Source: Algoriphagus marinus
Lineage (GTDB): Bacteria; Bacteroidota; Bacteroidia; Cytophagales; Cyclobacteriaceae
Reading direction: 5' to 3'
Assembly (NCBI RefSeq): GCF_001936475.1
Contig: NZ_MSPQ01000013.1
Location: forward strand, 1-64,000
DNA: 64,000 nucleotides
Within the stretch, counting starts at the first letter, position 1; the number at the start of each line of letters is the position of its first letter. Below, in pieces: positions 1 through 7,575 of the stretch. The position numbers and the translations under genes are program-made. The notes under the pieces were generated by a model. The model ran no database searches. It was not told where the DNA came from and was given only the letters and a program-made list of their open reading frames with translations.

Positions 1-83
1 ACATCTAAAACTATCGCTGGGTCGCTGACAGGGCTTCAATTATACTCTAAAATCTTCCCTTTTTCAATCAAACAAACCTAAGG

Positions 84-135
84 TAGCTATCGGGAGGACC
101 GCCACTTTTACCAAACCCGTGTTGAAGCCAGTGGT
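84..135. repeat. Truncated palindromic element (E0) with half of the TCCCGATAGCTATCGGGA palindrome
   Basis: Bases 98-135 closely match the right arm of the complete element at 4178-4318; both carry a CCGCCACTTTT block followed by CCAAACCCGTGTT. No matching left arm is present. In its place lies TAGCTATCGGGA (84-95), which is 12 of the 18 bases of the palindrome found intact inside the recombinase gene at 7647-7664. I read this as the outermost, broken member of the cassette-spacer family seen at 1.6-7.6 kb. Confidence 0.6.
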
Positions 136-169
136 TCTTTTGTCAAGGTTAATTTTCTTATTCATTTTG

Positions 170-808
170 TCAGTAATGCTTCAACTCTTTTAACAATGGT
201 GTCAACTCGTCAAGTCCTTTCTTTGTAAGATAAGGCTTGTATGCTTGAAAAAATATAGCCAGCGCTTTTTCTACCTTTTGCTTGTCAGTTAGCTCAGGGA
301 AGTAAATTAAAAATTCTTGTTGCCAGAATATGGCCAGAATATTTAACATGGCACTTAGCGCATGTGATTCTATAACCAATTCCTTTCTTGCCAATTCTTC
401 ATTTACCAGTTGTTTGTTGAGTTGCTCCCACGAATCAAATCGGATTTTTAAAAAATCACTCAAATATTTTTGCGCATCCGGAAATGAGTTAATTATTTCG
501 CCATAGCGTTTTTGCAGAATAAAATTATATTTTAGTTGAGTTTCGAAAACAATTTTAACCTGGTAAAAATAATCGGTCAAAGCATTCATATTTGTATCTG
601 TATGGTCGGTAAGTGCGTCATCAACCGCCTTTCCCCATTCTTCCACTAATGCATTTACTATATCACTTTTGGCGGGGAAATAGTATGTCAGATTTCCCAA
701 ACTGATTTTTATTTTTTTTGCTATATCCCGTGTGGTAACACCATCAATACCCTTTTCATTAAATAATTTGAGGGCTGTTTCCAATATATCTGCTCTTCTA
801 TTGCTCAT
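170..808 (-). CDS. TetR/AcrR-family transcriptional regulator
   Basis: The 212-residue length is typical for TetR repressors. The N-terminus (about residues 5-50) is a TetR helix-turn-helix: an ILETALKLFNEKG helix, TTRDIAKK, a recognition helix with GNLTYYF, and then KSDI. The rest is a helical, probably ligand-binding and dimerising domain that I cannot assign to an inducer. It is divergent from the cupin gene at 913, with only 104 bp between the starts. That gap contains a long inverted repeat (833-886) that is a plausible operator, so autoregulation and control of the cupin gene are likely but inferred. Confidence 0.88.
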   Translation of the reverse strand: MSNRRADILETALKLFNEKGIDGVTTRDIAKKIKISLGNLTYYFPAKSDIVNALVEEWGKAVDDALTDHTDTNMNALTDYFYQVKIVFETQLKYNFILQKRYGEIINSFPDAQKYLSDFLKIRFDSWEQLNKQLVNEELARKELVIESHALSAMLNILAIFWQQEFLIYFPELTDKQKVEKALAIFFQAYKPYLTKKGLDELTPLLKELKHY

Positions 809-832
809 AATGAATGTAAAGATAAAAATAAA

Positions 833-886
833 TAGGTCATTGTACTATTTTTTCAAATAAAGTACTAGCTTTGGGTCACTGACCTA
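833..886. promoter_or_regulatory. Inverted-repeat operator between the TetR and cupin genes
   Basis: TAGGTCA (833-839) is complementary to TGACCTA (880-886), and GTACT (842-846) to AGTAC (861-865). Within the right half, GGTCACTGACC (874-884) is itself a perfect palindrome around one central base. The location between two divergent starts fits a TetR-type operator. A similar string, GGGTCGCTGACA, occurs at 19-30, so a gene beyond the left edge may share the site. Confidence 0.55.
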
Positions 887-912
887 ATTGTAAAATTTAA
901 AAAAAGCGAATC

Positions 913-1467
913 ATGGCAAAAACAAATCAGGTAATCGAAAACAAAACCTTTGGTGATAAGTGTCAATTCTTAATTACATCAGAAGACTCAAAAGGTGAAT
1001 TAATGAAATTTAAATTTTGGTGTAGGCCAGGTGGAGAAGGACCACCTTTACATTATCATCCGGTCCAAAGTGAGAGTTTCGAAGTCGTGAGTGGTGAATT
1101 GAGTGTAACCTGTGATGGAGAAAAGAGACTTTTGAAGAAGGGGGAAAAATTTACTGCCAAGGCAAATTCTGCTCATAAATGGGCGAATGAGGGTAGTGAA
1201 GAGGTAGTAGCCATTTTTGAATTTAGACCGGCACTAAGAACAGAGGATTTTCTGGAAACGTTATACGCCTTAGACGTACAAGGCAAATGCAATAAGAAAA
1301 CCGGATTACCAGGCACCTTGCAGTTTTTTGCAATTTTGAACGAATATTATGGCGAGTTGTTTGTGGTTGGGCCACCAATAGCTGCTCAAAAGATTATGGC
1401 AAAAGTAGTAGGTGGATTCGCGAAACTAATTGGATATAAAGGTTTTATTCCCTTTCCGAAAAATTAA
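913..1467 (+). CDS. Cupin-domain protein
   Basis: A 184-residue protein with a single cupin barrel. Motif 1 is visible as G-x5-HYHPVQSESFEVVSGEL (about residues 41-62), with the His-His-Glu metal ligands. Motif 2 is seen as PHKW-like NSAHKWANEG (about residues 86-95). The C-terminal third (about 115-184) is a helical tail ending in GFIPFPKN that is not part of the barrel. The substrate is unknown. No Shine-Dalgarno sequence precedes the ATG. Regulation by the neighbouring TetR protein is inferred from the divergent arrangement and the operator-like repeat. Confidence 0.8.
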   Translation: MAKTNQVIENKTFGDKCQFLITSEDSKGELMKFKFWCRPGGEGPPLHYHPVQSESFEVVSGELSVTCDGEKRLLKKGEKFTAKANSAHKWANEGSEEVVAIFEFRPALRTEDFLETLYALDVQGKCNKKTGLPGTLQFFAILNEYYGELFVVGPPIAAQKIMAKVVGGFAKLIGYKGFIPFPKN

Positions 1468-1587
1468 TGTTGGAAAAATTTTCTTTATGCTAAATTCTTA
1501 GTTTTGTCGCAGTAACTAAAATAAAAAACATAGGTTTTTATTGTTGGAATTTCGGACTATTAATTTTCAGGCCTTTTTATCTGTCAT

Positions 1588-1661
1588 TAGCTACGTTTAG
1601 TCTATGAAGCGTGGCATCCCGCAGGGTGCTATGATTTCATATACAGAGTTGGCAATAGTTT
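1588..1661. repeat. Palindromic cassette spacer E1 (short form)
   Basis: A left arm (1589-1616, containing ACGTTTAG and TATGAA) is the imperfect inverted complement of the right arm (1627-1657, containing TTCATATACAGAGTTGGCA). Its right core GTTGGCAATAGTTT (1648-1661) is 13/14 complementary to AAATTATTGCCAAC at 2862-2875, the left core of the next spacer, so the serine hydrolase unit is bounded by its own inverted repeat. It is shorter (about 70 bp) than the 130-bp copies. Confidence 0.65.
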
Positions 1662-1735
1662 CACTTTCTATTTTATTCAACTTCCTTTTATTGTTCTCAG
1701 CAATCATCTTTTAGACTTATAGGTACTAATGCTTA

Positions 1736-2824
1736 TTAATTATCAGTTGTGGTAATTGTCTTGTAAACCAGCTTCTGAAAATCAGTTCTCCAATCACGAT
1801 TTAGTTTAGTAGTATTAGCGCAAGCAATAATAACTATTCCTTCATCTGGAAATACATAAAACATTGAATCAAAGCCCAAAACTCCTCCCGTATGAAAAAT
1901 CATATTTATTGAATCGTTTTTAACAATATCCAAACCGTAGCCATAGTTAATATCCTTTCCCATGTCTATGTCAGTAGTATAAGGTGTCATCATTTGAGCC
2001 AAAGTCTCTTCTTTCAGTAATATATTCGATGAGAATGCTTTGTCAAGTTTCAAAAGATCCTCAACTGTTGAATACATGTTTCCTGCACCTCTTTTTAGTA
2101 GCATATTATCAAAATCAGCATTCTCTACCTTTCCATCACCTTTAACTTCGTATCCTTTCGCTCTCTGCATCAATATTCGATTGGGGTAATCTCCGCCAGA
2201 ATTTATCATGCCCAATTTTTCAAATATCTCTTCTTGAATAAAAGATTCAAATGGCATATTACTAACTTTTTCTATGAGTATTGAAAGAACGAAATATCCC
2301 ATATTACTATAATTCATAGTGGTGCCAGATACATATGCTAGTGGATGGTTTTTATATATTTCAAATATTTCTTCAAGTGTAAGGTCATGTTTTGGCTCCC
2401 AATCTTCCGGCTGGAATGCAAGGCCTGATGTGTGAGTCAATAATTGATGTATTGTTATATCTTTCCAAGTAATTGGAATATCAGAGATGTATGTAGCTAA
2501 ATGCTCGTTAACATCGATAAGTCTTTTCTCGACAAGAATCATGACTGCAATGGCAGTGATAGGTTTGGAAATAGAGCCAATACGAAATTTTGTGTCTATA
2601 GTATTTTCTACTAATAGCTCTCTACTTGCATATCCAAAAGATTTGGAATAAATACTTTCCCCATCAATAGCAACTAGTGCATTACCGCTAAAATTTTGAA
2701 TGCTTTGAAAAAAAACGTCAAATTCTTGATAATCTCTATTAGGAGGTTTTTGCTTATCACTAACATTACAAGAACAGGATATTGTAATGATTAGAGAGAA
2801 GTATATGAGTTTGTGAAAATTCAT
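1736..2824 (-). CDS. Serine hydrolase, class C beta-lactamase / penicillin-binding fold, lipoprotein
   Basis: The fold is shown by three active-site motifs: SISK (nucleophile Ser and Lys), YSN, and HTGG near the C-terminus. Such proteins are usually periplasmic esterases, peptidases or DD-peptidase relatives rather than true beta-lactamases; the substrate is not evident. I chose the ATG at 2824 rather than 2848. The shorter product starts MNFHKLIYFSLIITIS and reaches a lipobox cysteine about 17 residues in, a normal lipoprotein signal. The gene is one unit of the palindrome-separated array: E1 follows its 3' end and E2 precedes its 5' end. Confidence 0.85.
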   Translation of the reverse strand: MNFHKLIYFSLIITISCSCNVSDKQKPPNRDYQEFDVFFQSIQNFSGNALVAIDGESIYSKSFGYASRELLVENTIDTKFRIGSISKPITAIAVMILVEKRLIDVNEHLATYISDIPITWKDITIHQLLTHTSGLAFQPEDWEPKHDLTLEEIFEIYKNHPLAYVSGTTMNYSNMGYFVLSILIEKVSNMPFESFIQEEIFEKLGMINSGGDYPNRILMQRAKGYEVKGDGKVENADFDNMLLKRGAGNMYSTVEDLLKLDKAFSSNILLKEETLAQMMTPYTTDIDMGKDINYGYGLDIVKNDSINMIFHTGGVLGFDSMFYVFPDEGIVIIACANTTKLNRDWRTDFQKLVYKTITTTDN

Positions 2825-2861
2825 AAATTGGTTACGGCTTGTGGTCATTGTTCATTTTGCC

Positions 2862-3000
2862 AAATTATTGCCAACGTTTAGTATATGAAAAGTAGGCGAT
2901 TTCAAAGCACAAAACTTTCGGTAAACACAAAGTTTGAAACGAACCAAAAGCCTTGATTACACGCCTATTTCACCTATTTTTTATATACATTGTTAACCTT
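2862..3000. repeat. Palindromic cassette spacer E2 (attC-like)
   Basis: An imperfect palindrome of about 130 bp. The left arm GCCAACGTTTAGTATATG and AGTAGGCG (2870-2899) is complementary to the right arm ending TTATATACATTGTTAACC (about 2961-2998). The left core AAATTATTGCCAAC (2862-2875) pairs with the far end of the serine hydrolase unit at 1648-1661 (13/14). The right core GTTAACCTT (2992-3000) pairs with AAGGCTAAC at 4178-4186 (8/9) at the other end of the DUF6090 unit. Confidence 0.75.
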
Positions 3001-3008
3001 TCGTTATT

Positions 3009-4154
3009 TTACTCGAATTGAGAAAGCATTATTCTAGCATCGGTATTGTCTGGATTTAACTCCAAAGACTTTTGATAAGCTCTTATTCCATTTTCAGTAT
3101 CACCTAATTTCAAAAGGCATTCACCATAACTATCATAAGTATTAAATCCATTTGGATATAATTCTGTATTTAGTTTAAATATTTTTAAGGCATCCTGATT
3201 TTTTTCTTGTTCCATAAGCAAATATCCTAATCTGTTGATTTGATTTTCTGAGATATCATAGTTGGCTTTGTCATTATCCTGATTTTTAATTATTTCAATA
3301 ATTTCGTCAGTAGATTTGCCAGATGATACTAATACTGATAAGTTTTTTGGTAAGGTTTCATCAACTCTTAATGCTTTTTCTTCAGACAGGTTCATATCAT
3401 TTACTAAGATTAAGGAACCATCAAGTTCTTCATTAATTAATAATTGAAGCTCTTGAGCTTTTTCATATAAATTAACTACAGATTCTTTCGAAGTTTTAGT
3501 TAAAGCATGACTGTATTCTGCTAGCACCTTCATCGTTTCATATATTTCAGTATTTTGATTATTTGCGAAATTATATGCTAGTTCTTTATTATTACTATCG
3601 TAAACCGTTAACCAGAATTCTTTCATATCACTTACATCAAAAAAATTTGCTCTAAATTCAATTCTATCTTGTCTTGATAGATATATATGACCATCTATGA
3701 GTTCGTAATAATCAATAATCTTGTTTACTAAGTTTTGATTTGATAAATAATACAGCTTGCCAGTATTTATCATTTCATCATAAGTAATTCGATTTGGGTT
3801 TACATCACGGTTAACGAAGCCGAAAAAATTTTTTAGATCTAATGCCTCTGCCATACTAAGCTGCTCTTTCCAATAGAGTTTTCTAAAATAAGATATTTTA
3901 AGTAAGTCTTTTTTATATTGATAATCAATTTGCTTGAGTGCAGTTTTGTCTTTTTCAATTTCTTGAAATAGGCTTTTTAAAACCTGTTTTTCTACTTGCT
4001 TTTGTTTCCTAGATTCATTCCAAGTATTAATCTGCAGTGCAATCAGAATACCAATCACAACAAGTACAATTTCACCAATGGCATATTTAAAGTACTTTCC
4101 AGTTTTACCTTCTGAAAGCATGTTTTGTCTAATTTTTCTGAGGAATTTTATCAT
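3009..4154 (-). CDS. DUF6090-family membrane protein with C-terminal TPR-like repeats
   Basis: A 381-residue protein whose N-terminus carries the DUF6090 hallmark: a basic MIKFLRKIRQNML start, GKYFKYAIGEI, then one membrane helix (VLVVIGILIALQINTW, about residues 30-46) and NES. The middle is mainly helical. The last about 70 residues contain TPR-like helices (ALKIFKLNTELYP, then AYQKSLELNPDN). The function of DUF6090 is unknown; the family is common in Bacteroidota. It forms a single-gene unit between spacers E2 and E3. Membrane anchoring with the TPR part in the periplasm or cytoplasm cannot be decided here. Confidence 0.8.
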   Translation of the reverse strand: MIKFLRKIRQNMLSEGKTGKYFKYAIGEIVLVVIGILIALQINTWNESRKQKQVEKQVLKSLFQEIEKDKTALKQIDYQYKKDLLKISYFRKLYWKEQLSMAEALDLKNFFGFVNRDVNPNRITYDEMINTGKLYYLSNQNLVNKIIDYYELIDGHIYLSRQDRIEFRANFFDVSDMKEFWLTVYDSNNKELAYNFANNQNTEIYETMKVLAEYSHALTKTSKESVVNLYEKAQELQLLINEELDGSLILVNDMNLSEEKALRVDETLPKNLSVLVSSGKSTDEIIEIIKNQDNDKANYDISENQINRLGYLLMEQEKNQDALKIFKLNTELYPNGFNTYDSYGECLLKLGDTENGIRAYQKSLELNPDNTDARIMLSQFE

Positions 4155-4177
4155 TTATTTAGTGGTTGGTCATAATG

Positions 4178-4318
4178 AAGGCTAACGTTATCGGGCTTGG
4201 CGAAGGTGGCGATTTTCACCACAAATGTTGATGAGGAGAACCAAACTTTGATTAACCACAAATGTGTCTTAGGAGCACTGAACCGCCACTTTTGCCAAAC
4301 CCGTGTTAGCAGTTAGGC
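4178..4318. repeat. Palindromic cassette spacer E3 (attC-like)
   Basis: Left arm GCTAACGTTATCGGGCTTGG then GAAGGTGGCG (4181-4211). Right arm CCGCCACTTTTGCC then AAACCCGTGTTAGC (about 4282-4310), its imperfect inverted complement. The right core GTTAGCAGTTAGGC (4305-4318) is 11/14 complementary to GGCTGACTGCCAAC (5075-5088), the left core of E4, so the glycosylase-like gene lies between its own inverted ends. GTTAGGC fits the integron R' consensus GTTRRRY. Confidence 0.75.
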
Positions 4319-4330
4319 CTTCTTTTTTCA

Positions 4331-5053
4331 TCATTCGTTTAGCCAATTAAATGCGTTTGAAAAATAATTGTCTGCATAATTTCTCCAGTCATGTCCGTTG
4401 AAGCCAAATTGAGCCAGTTGTCTTTGCGGTGAGCCTGGAGAGGGAATTGCTAATGCTGTTACTTGGAAATTGTCCACTATGAAAACCTTTGCAATAGGAC
4501 TTGTTATTTGATTATTGTTTCCACCTAGTCCCGTAATAAAGTTGTCTTGAAAAGTGCAACCTGCTAAGTTGTCAATTTGCCCAAATGGTAAATTGCCTTG
4601 AAGGATAATTTGTCTTTCAAGGTCTTTAAGAACACCTTTGGAAGTGCAAATAATTTTTCTTACTCCATTTTGAATAAGAGTTTGAATGCCTTGTCTATTA
4701 TATGTTCTCCTAATTAATTTACTGTCTTCCGAACTAATTCCGTGTCTTTCACAAGAAGAGATTGTGTCAGAAACTGCAATTTGTCTGTGAGCTAAACTTG
4801 GTAATATAAAGTTTGGATTCGGTGGCAATAAAATTGTGTCGTCAATATTGTCTCGGTATAAACCCCAAAGTCCGCTGTCAATGCTTCCATAGAAAAAACG
4901 GATTGTTCCTTCATTCTGTCTGTTTTGTTGCTTTAAAGGATTGTCTTGGTCGGTGCACTCGTATACAGGGAAGCTACCTAAAATTAGTTTGGACGCTCCG
5001 TTAATTTGTCCTTGTTGCAGATAAGGGTGTATTTCTATTTCTCCTATTGGCAT
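4331..5053 (-). CDS. Uracil-DNA glycosylase superfamily protein (family 6 / hypoxanthine-DNA glycosylase-like)
   Basis: A 240-residue protein with the layout of small UDG-fold enzymes. Motif 1 is LILGSFP (about residues 22-29), followed by a FFYGS...LWGLY aromatic segment. Next comes the AVSDTISSCERHGISSEDSKL block typical of the family 6 group, and a C-terminal AIPSPGSPQRQ that takes the place of the LPSTSPAN-type motif 2. The DNA base that is removed cannot be told from sequence. It is a single-gene unit between E3 and E4, next to a probable defence pair, so an antiviral role is possible but inferred. Confidence 0.6.
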   Translation of the reverse strand: MPIGEIEIHPYLQQGQINGASKLILGSFPVYECTDQDNPLKQQNRQNEGTIRFFYGSIDSGLWGLYRDNIDDTILLPPNPNFILPSLAHRQIAVSDTISSCERHGISSEDSKLIRRTYNRQGIQTLIQNGVRKIICTSKGVLKDLERQIILQGNLPFGQIDNLAGCTFQDNFITGLGGNNNQITSPIAKVFIVDNFQVTALAIPSPGSPQRQLAQFGFNGHDWRNYADNYFSNAFNWLNE

Positions 5054-5074
5054 ATTGTCTGGGTGTGTCTTTTA

Positions 5075-5221
5075 GGCTGACTGCCAACGTTTTGGCGCTT
5101 GGCGCAGTGGCGGATTTCGGAGCACAAAACTGTCAATACACCACAAAAGTTGATGCGAGGTAGAATGTTTAATTAACCTCGTCACCCGCTATTGAGCCAA
5201 ACTCCTGTTACCAGTAGTTGC
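5075..5221. repeat. Palindromic cassette spacer E4 (attC-like)
   Basis: Left arm GCCAACGTTTTGGCGCTTGG and GCAGTGGCGG (5083-5112). Right arm CACCCGCTATTGAGCC then AAACTCCTGTTACC (about 5183-5212), its imperfect inverted complement; the centre is about 70 bp. The right core GTTACCAGTAGTTGC (5207-5221) is 14/15 complementary to GCAATTACTGGTAAC (7478-7492) at the far end of the following two-gene unit. This is the best-preserved unit-specific inverted repeat in the array. Confidence 0.78.
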
Positions 5222-5222
5222 T

Positions 5223-6071
5223 TTATTCATAGATATATGTTTCAATTTCTTTCAATTCATCAGCATTTGCTTTTTTTGCTAGTCTAAGTCGGACGGCAAT
5301 ACTGTTTGATGGAAAACGTAAAAACGATTGTAATCTTGTAATGAGAAGAGGTAACAAATAGTCTTTTCCAGAAACAAAGCGTAGGAGTTTTTTATCCTTT
5401 TCTTTAATTCGCTCTTTTATAATTTCAATTTCCGTATTAAGTCTTTCCTCGCCAAAAAAGGCAATTAGTTTTGATGATAATTCATCTTTTCTTGCGGTTA
5501 CTTTTTCAGTGTTAACTATACCTGAATTTGAAATGCATAATTTAGAAACTTTAAAACCTACTGTCTGTTCTTGTGGGATGTGTTTAAAGCAAATTGCGTA
5601 AATAATAAATAGGTCTAATAATAAGTTTTCATTTTCATTAAGCCAAGAATTAAAATCAATTTTATCTTTTATTTGATCCAATTCCATTTCACATTCCTCT
5701 TCATCAGCAGTTTGACTTATAGCATTTTCACAGAAAAGATAATTCTCAACACAATATCTTGGTAAAACATAAAGTCCCTTAAGTTCAGGTGTCGCAAAAT
5801 CATTCAAAATATGTAAATCTCCATCAACGATAAAGACTTTTTTACGACCATTACTTTCCTGATTTTTCCTACATTCTTCAATTACTTGCCCTCTATCACC
5901 TAGTGGAAAAACTTGCTCAATATTGAACTTTGTTCCCAAAGCTTTATTTAGGAGTTCCTTGAAAATTTTACGATACCCCTCTGCTGTATCCTCTATATAA
6001 ATATCGACATCATTATATTCTTCATAAAAGAGAGACGATGCTGATTTAGCTGCGATTCCTCTGTTATGCAT
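5223..6071 (-). CDS. DUF4435 / TOPRIM-like protein, AriB-like (PARIS-type defence effector)
   Basis: A 282-residue protein with DUF4435 features. An acidic TOPRIM-like strand DIYIEDTAEG has Glu27/Asp28, a second acidic strand KVFIVDGDLH has Asp83/Asp85, and the family marker RYCVENYLF spans residues 105-113. DUF4435 proteins paired with an AAA/ABC ATPase form the PARIS system, where the TOPRIM subunit is released by the ATPase on sensing a phage anti-restriction protein and then acts as a nuclease. Its start overlaps the ATPase stop region by 8 bp (6064-6071), so the two are co-translated. The PARIS assignment is inference from domain pairing and size; other ATPase-TOPRIM systems are possible. 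Confidence 0.65.
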   Translation of the reverse strand: MHNRGIAAKSASSLFYEEYNDVDIYIEDTAEGYRKIFKELLNKALGTKFNIEQVFPLGDRGQVIEECRKNQESNGRKKVFIVDGDLHILNDFATPELKGLYVLPRYCVENYLFCENAISQTADEEECEMELDQIKDKIDFNSWLNENENLLLDLFIIYAICFKHIPQEQTVGFKVSKLCISNSGIVNTEKVTARKDELSSKLIAFFGEERLNTEIEIIKERIKEKDKKLLRFVSGKDYLLPLLITRLQSFLRFPSNSIAVRLRLAKKANADELKEIETYIYE

Positions 6072-7437
6072 TTCCTTTAAGTTTATTGATTTTTACACCT
6101 TTATTTTTAAAATCACCAACTATGTCTGGTGAATGAGTTGCAAGAATAAACTGTGTTTTCTCACTAGCAGTTAATAATTTTTCAATAAATATTTCTTGCC
6201 ACTTTATATGAAGTGATAATTCGGGTTCGTCAATAATTAATATATTTTCTTGAGATTCTGATGTAAATCGATTAAACATAACATTTGCAAAAAGAATTAC
6301 AATTTGTCTTTCTCCAGAGGATAAAGCGTCTATTGAAACATCTCGACCATTTGGTCTCTTAATAAACAAATGACCAACTTGATCAATATAAATTTTCTTG
6401 CCAGTATCTTTTATGAAGGAATTTATGATGTCAACAAACTTGGTAATTGGTCTAAATGCCTTGCTGGTTTTATTATTGTAATCATCAATAATTTCAACTA
6501 ATGCAGCTAATTTATCTACTTGTGATCGATTTATAAGCCACTCAATACTAATACCAGTTTTTTCAGTTTCTAATGGTTTGATACTATCAATTAAGGTTTC
6601 AAGTTTCTCAAAAAAGGGTTTTAATTTTTGGACAAAAGCATTATTATCATACCCAATCTTTCTCAAAGTATCTTCTATTTCCTGCTGTCTTGAAAGCAGA
6701 TTGCGCTTTTCGTTGTAGTTATCCAAATTGGCAATATCCTTTTTGGGGTCAAATGTTATATAGTCAAAATAACTCAATAATATTTGTTTTTGGATTGCAG
6801 AAGTATATCCATCTTCAATTTTCTTAATCCTTTTATACATTGCTTGAACAAGAAATTCTGTTTCCAAAAGGCTCACCCCAAGAGTGCCTTTATATTGCCT
6901 TCTATATTGAGAGATTTCGTGTCTAGATTTGTTCATAAACATTCTTCTCTCCATCAGGAAATCATCTTTGTCAGATTGTGATTCATCTATTCGCCTTTCA
7001 AGGCCAATAAAAATAGGTGAAGGTAGCTCTTGAATAAAGTCCATTACTGGATGTGGCGATATGCTTTTAAGAATGTAATCGTTAGTTTCAATGCCTTCTT
7101 TTTGTTTAAACTGAATATATTCAAACTCTTCTAGTTTTCTCTTGTCGATTTTTAAAGGTTCGTCAATATTGCTTACACTTACAGAAATTATACTTTTCTC
7201 GGTTTTTACAACAATTTTATACTCGATATTAGAATAAAGAATGTCAAGTTCAAGTTTTTCGAAGGGAATTGAAATTAAGTCCTTAATGTTAGGGCAAAGG
7301 ATTGCTTGAAGCAAAATGATTGCGGTAGTCTTTCCGGAACCATTAACTCCTGTCACAATTGACAAATCGTTATTAAATTCAACGTTTATATTCAAATAGT
7401 CGTGAACTTTATTTCCTTCAAATCTTAATATTCTCAT
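6064..7437 (-). CDS. ABC/AAA-type ATPase, AriA-like (PARIS-type defence sensor)
   Basis: A 457-residue SMC/ABC-like ATPase. The Walker A motif GVNGSGKT is at residues 30-37. The ABC signature LSSGERQ is near 370, Walker B with its catalytic acid (ILIIDEPELS) near 396-404, and the switch histidine in ATHSPD near 430. The segment between (about 150-330) is helical and probably forms the insertion that binds partner or trigger. It is the upstream gene of a two-gene unit with the DUF4435 gene. The pair is the cassette nearest the recombinase and is bounded by the 14/15 inverted repeat at 5207-5221 and 7478-7492. Confidence 0.7.
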   Translation of the reverse strand: MRILRFEGNKVHDYLNINVEFNNDLSIVTGVNGSGKTTAIILLQAILCPNIKDLISIPFEKLELDILYSNIEYKIVVKTEKSIISVSVSNIDEPLKIDKRKLEEFEYIQFKQKEGIETNDYILKSISPHPVMDFIQELPSPIFIGLERRIDESQSDKDDFLMERRMFMNKSRHEISQYRRQYKGTLGVSLLETEFLVQAMYKRIKKIEDGYTSAIQKQILLSYFDYITFDPKKDIANLDNYNEKRNLLSRQQEIEDTLRKIGYDNNAFVQKLKPFFEKLETLIDSIKPLETEKTGISIEWLINRSQVDKLAALVEIIDDYNNKTSKAFRPITKFVDIINSFIKDTGKKIYIDQVGHLFIKRPNGRDVSIDALSSGERQIVILFANVMFNRFTSESQENILIIDEPELSLHIKWQEIFIEKLLTASEKTQFILATHSPDIVGDFKNKGVKINKLKGNA

Positions 7438-7477
7438 TTTGTTTTTTTTATTTGATGTCTGTTTATGTGTCTATGTT

Positions 7478-7566
7478 GCAATTACTGGTAACGTTTGTGT
7501 TTCTGCAACAACATTCGTAAGGCATCCATATAAGCATGCATTGCGAAGGTAGTTGCGGGTATATTT
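7478..7566. repeat. Palindromic element E5 at the recombinase end of the array (attI- or attC-like)
   Basis: After the core GCAATTACTGGTAAC (7478-7492) comes a compact palindrome. CTGCAACAACATTCG and AGGCAT (7503-7525) pair imperfectly with ATGCATTGCGAAGG and TAGTTGCGGG (about 7535-7560). It lies directly after the stop codon of the recombinase gene and before the first cassette. Its length (about 80 bp) is less than that of E2-E4. It could be a shortened attC or the primary insertion site. Confidence 0.65.
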
Positions 7567-7575
7567 GATTTATCT

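Noticed and set aside
2852..2876. Possible sigma-54 promoter before the serine hydrolase at 1736
   Set aside because: The GG-N10-GC spacing arises inside the inverted core of spacer E2, and the -12 box is poor.
5223..7437. Retron, Septu or Gabija assignment for the ATPase/DUF4435 pair
   Set aside because: There is no reverse transcriptase, HNH protein or UvrD partner; DUF4435 with an ABC-type ATPase fits PARIS best.
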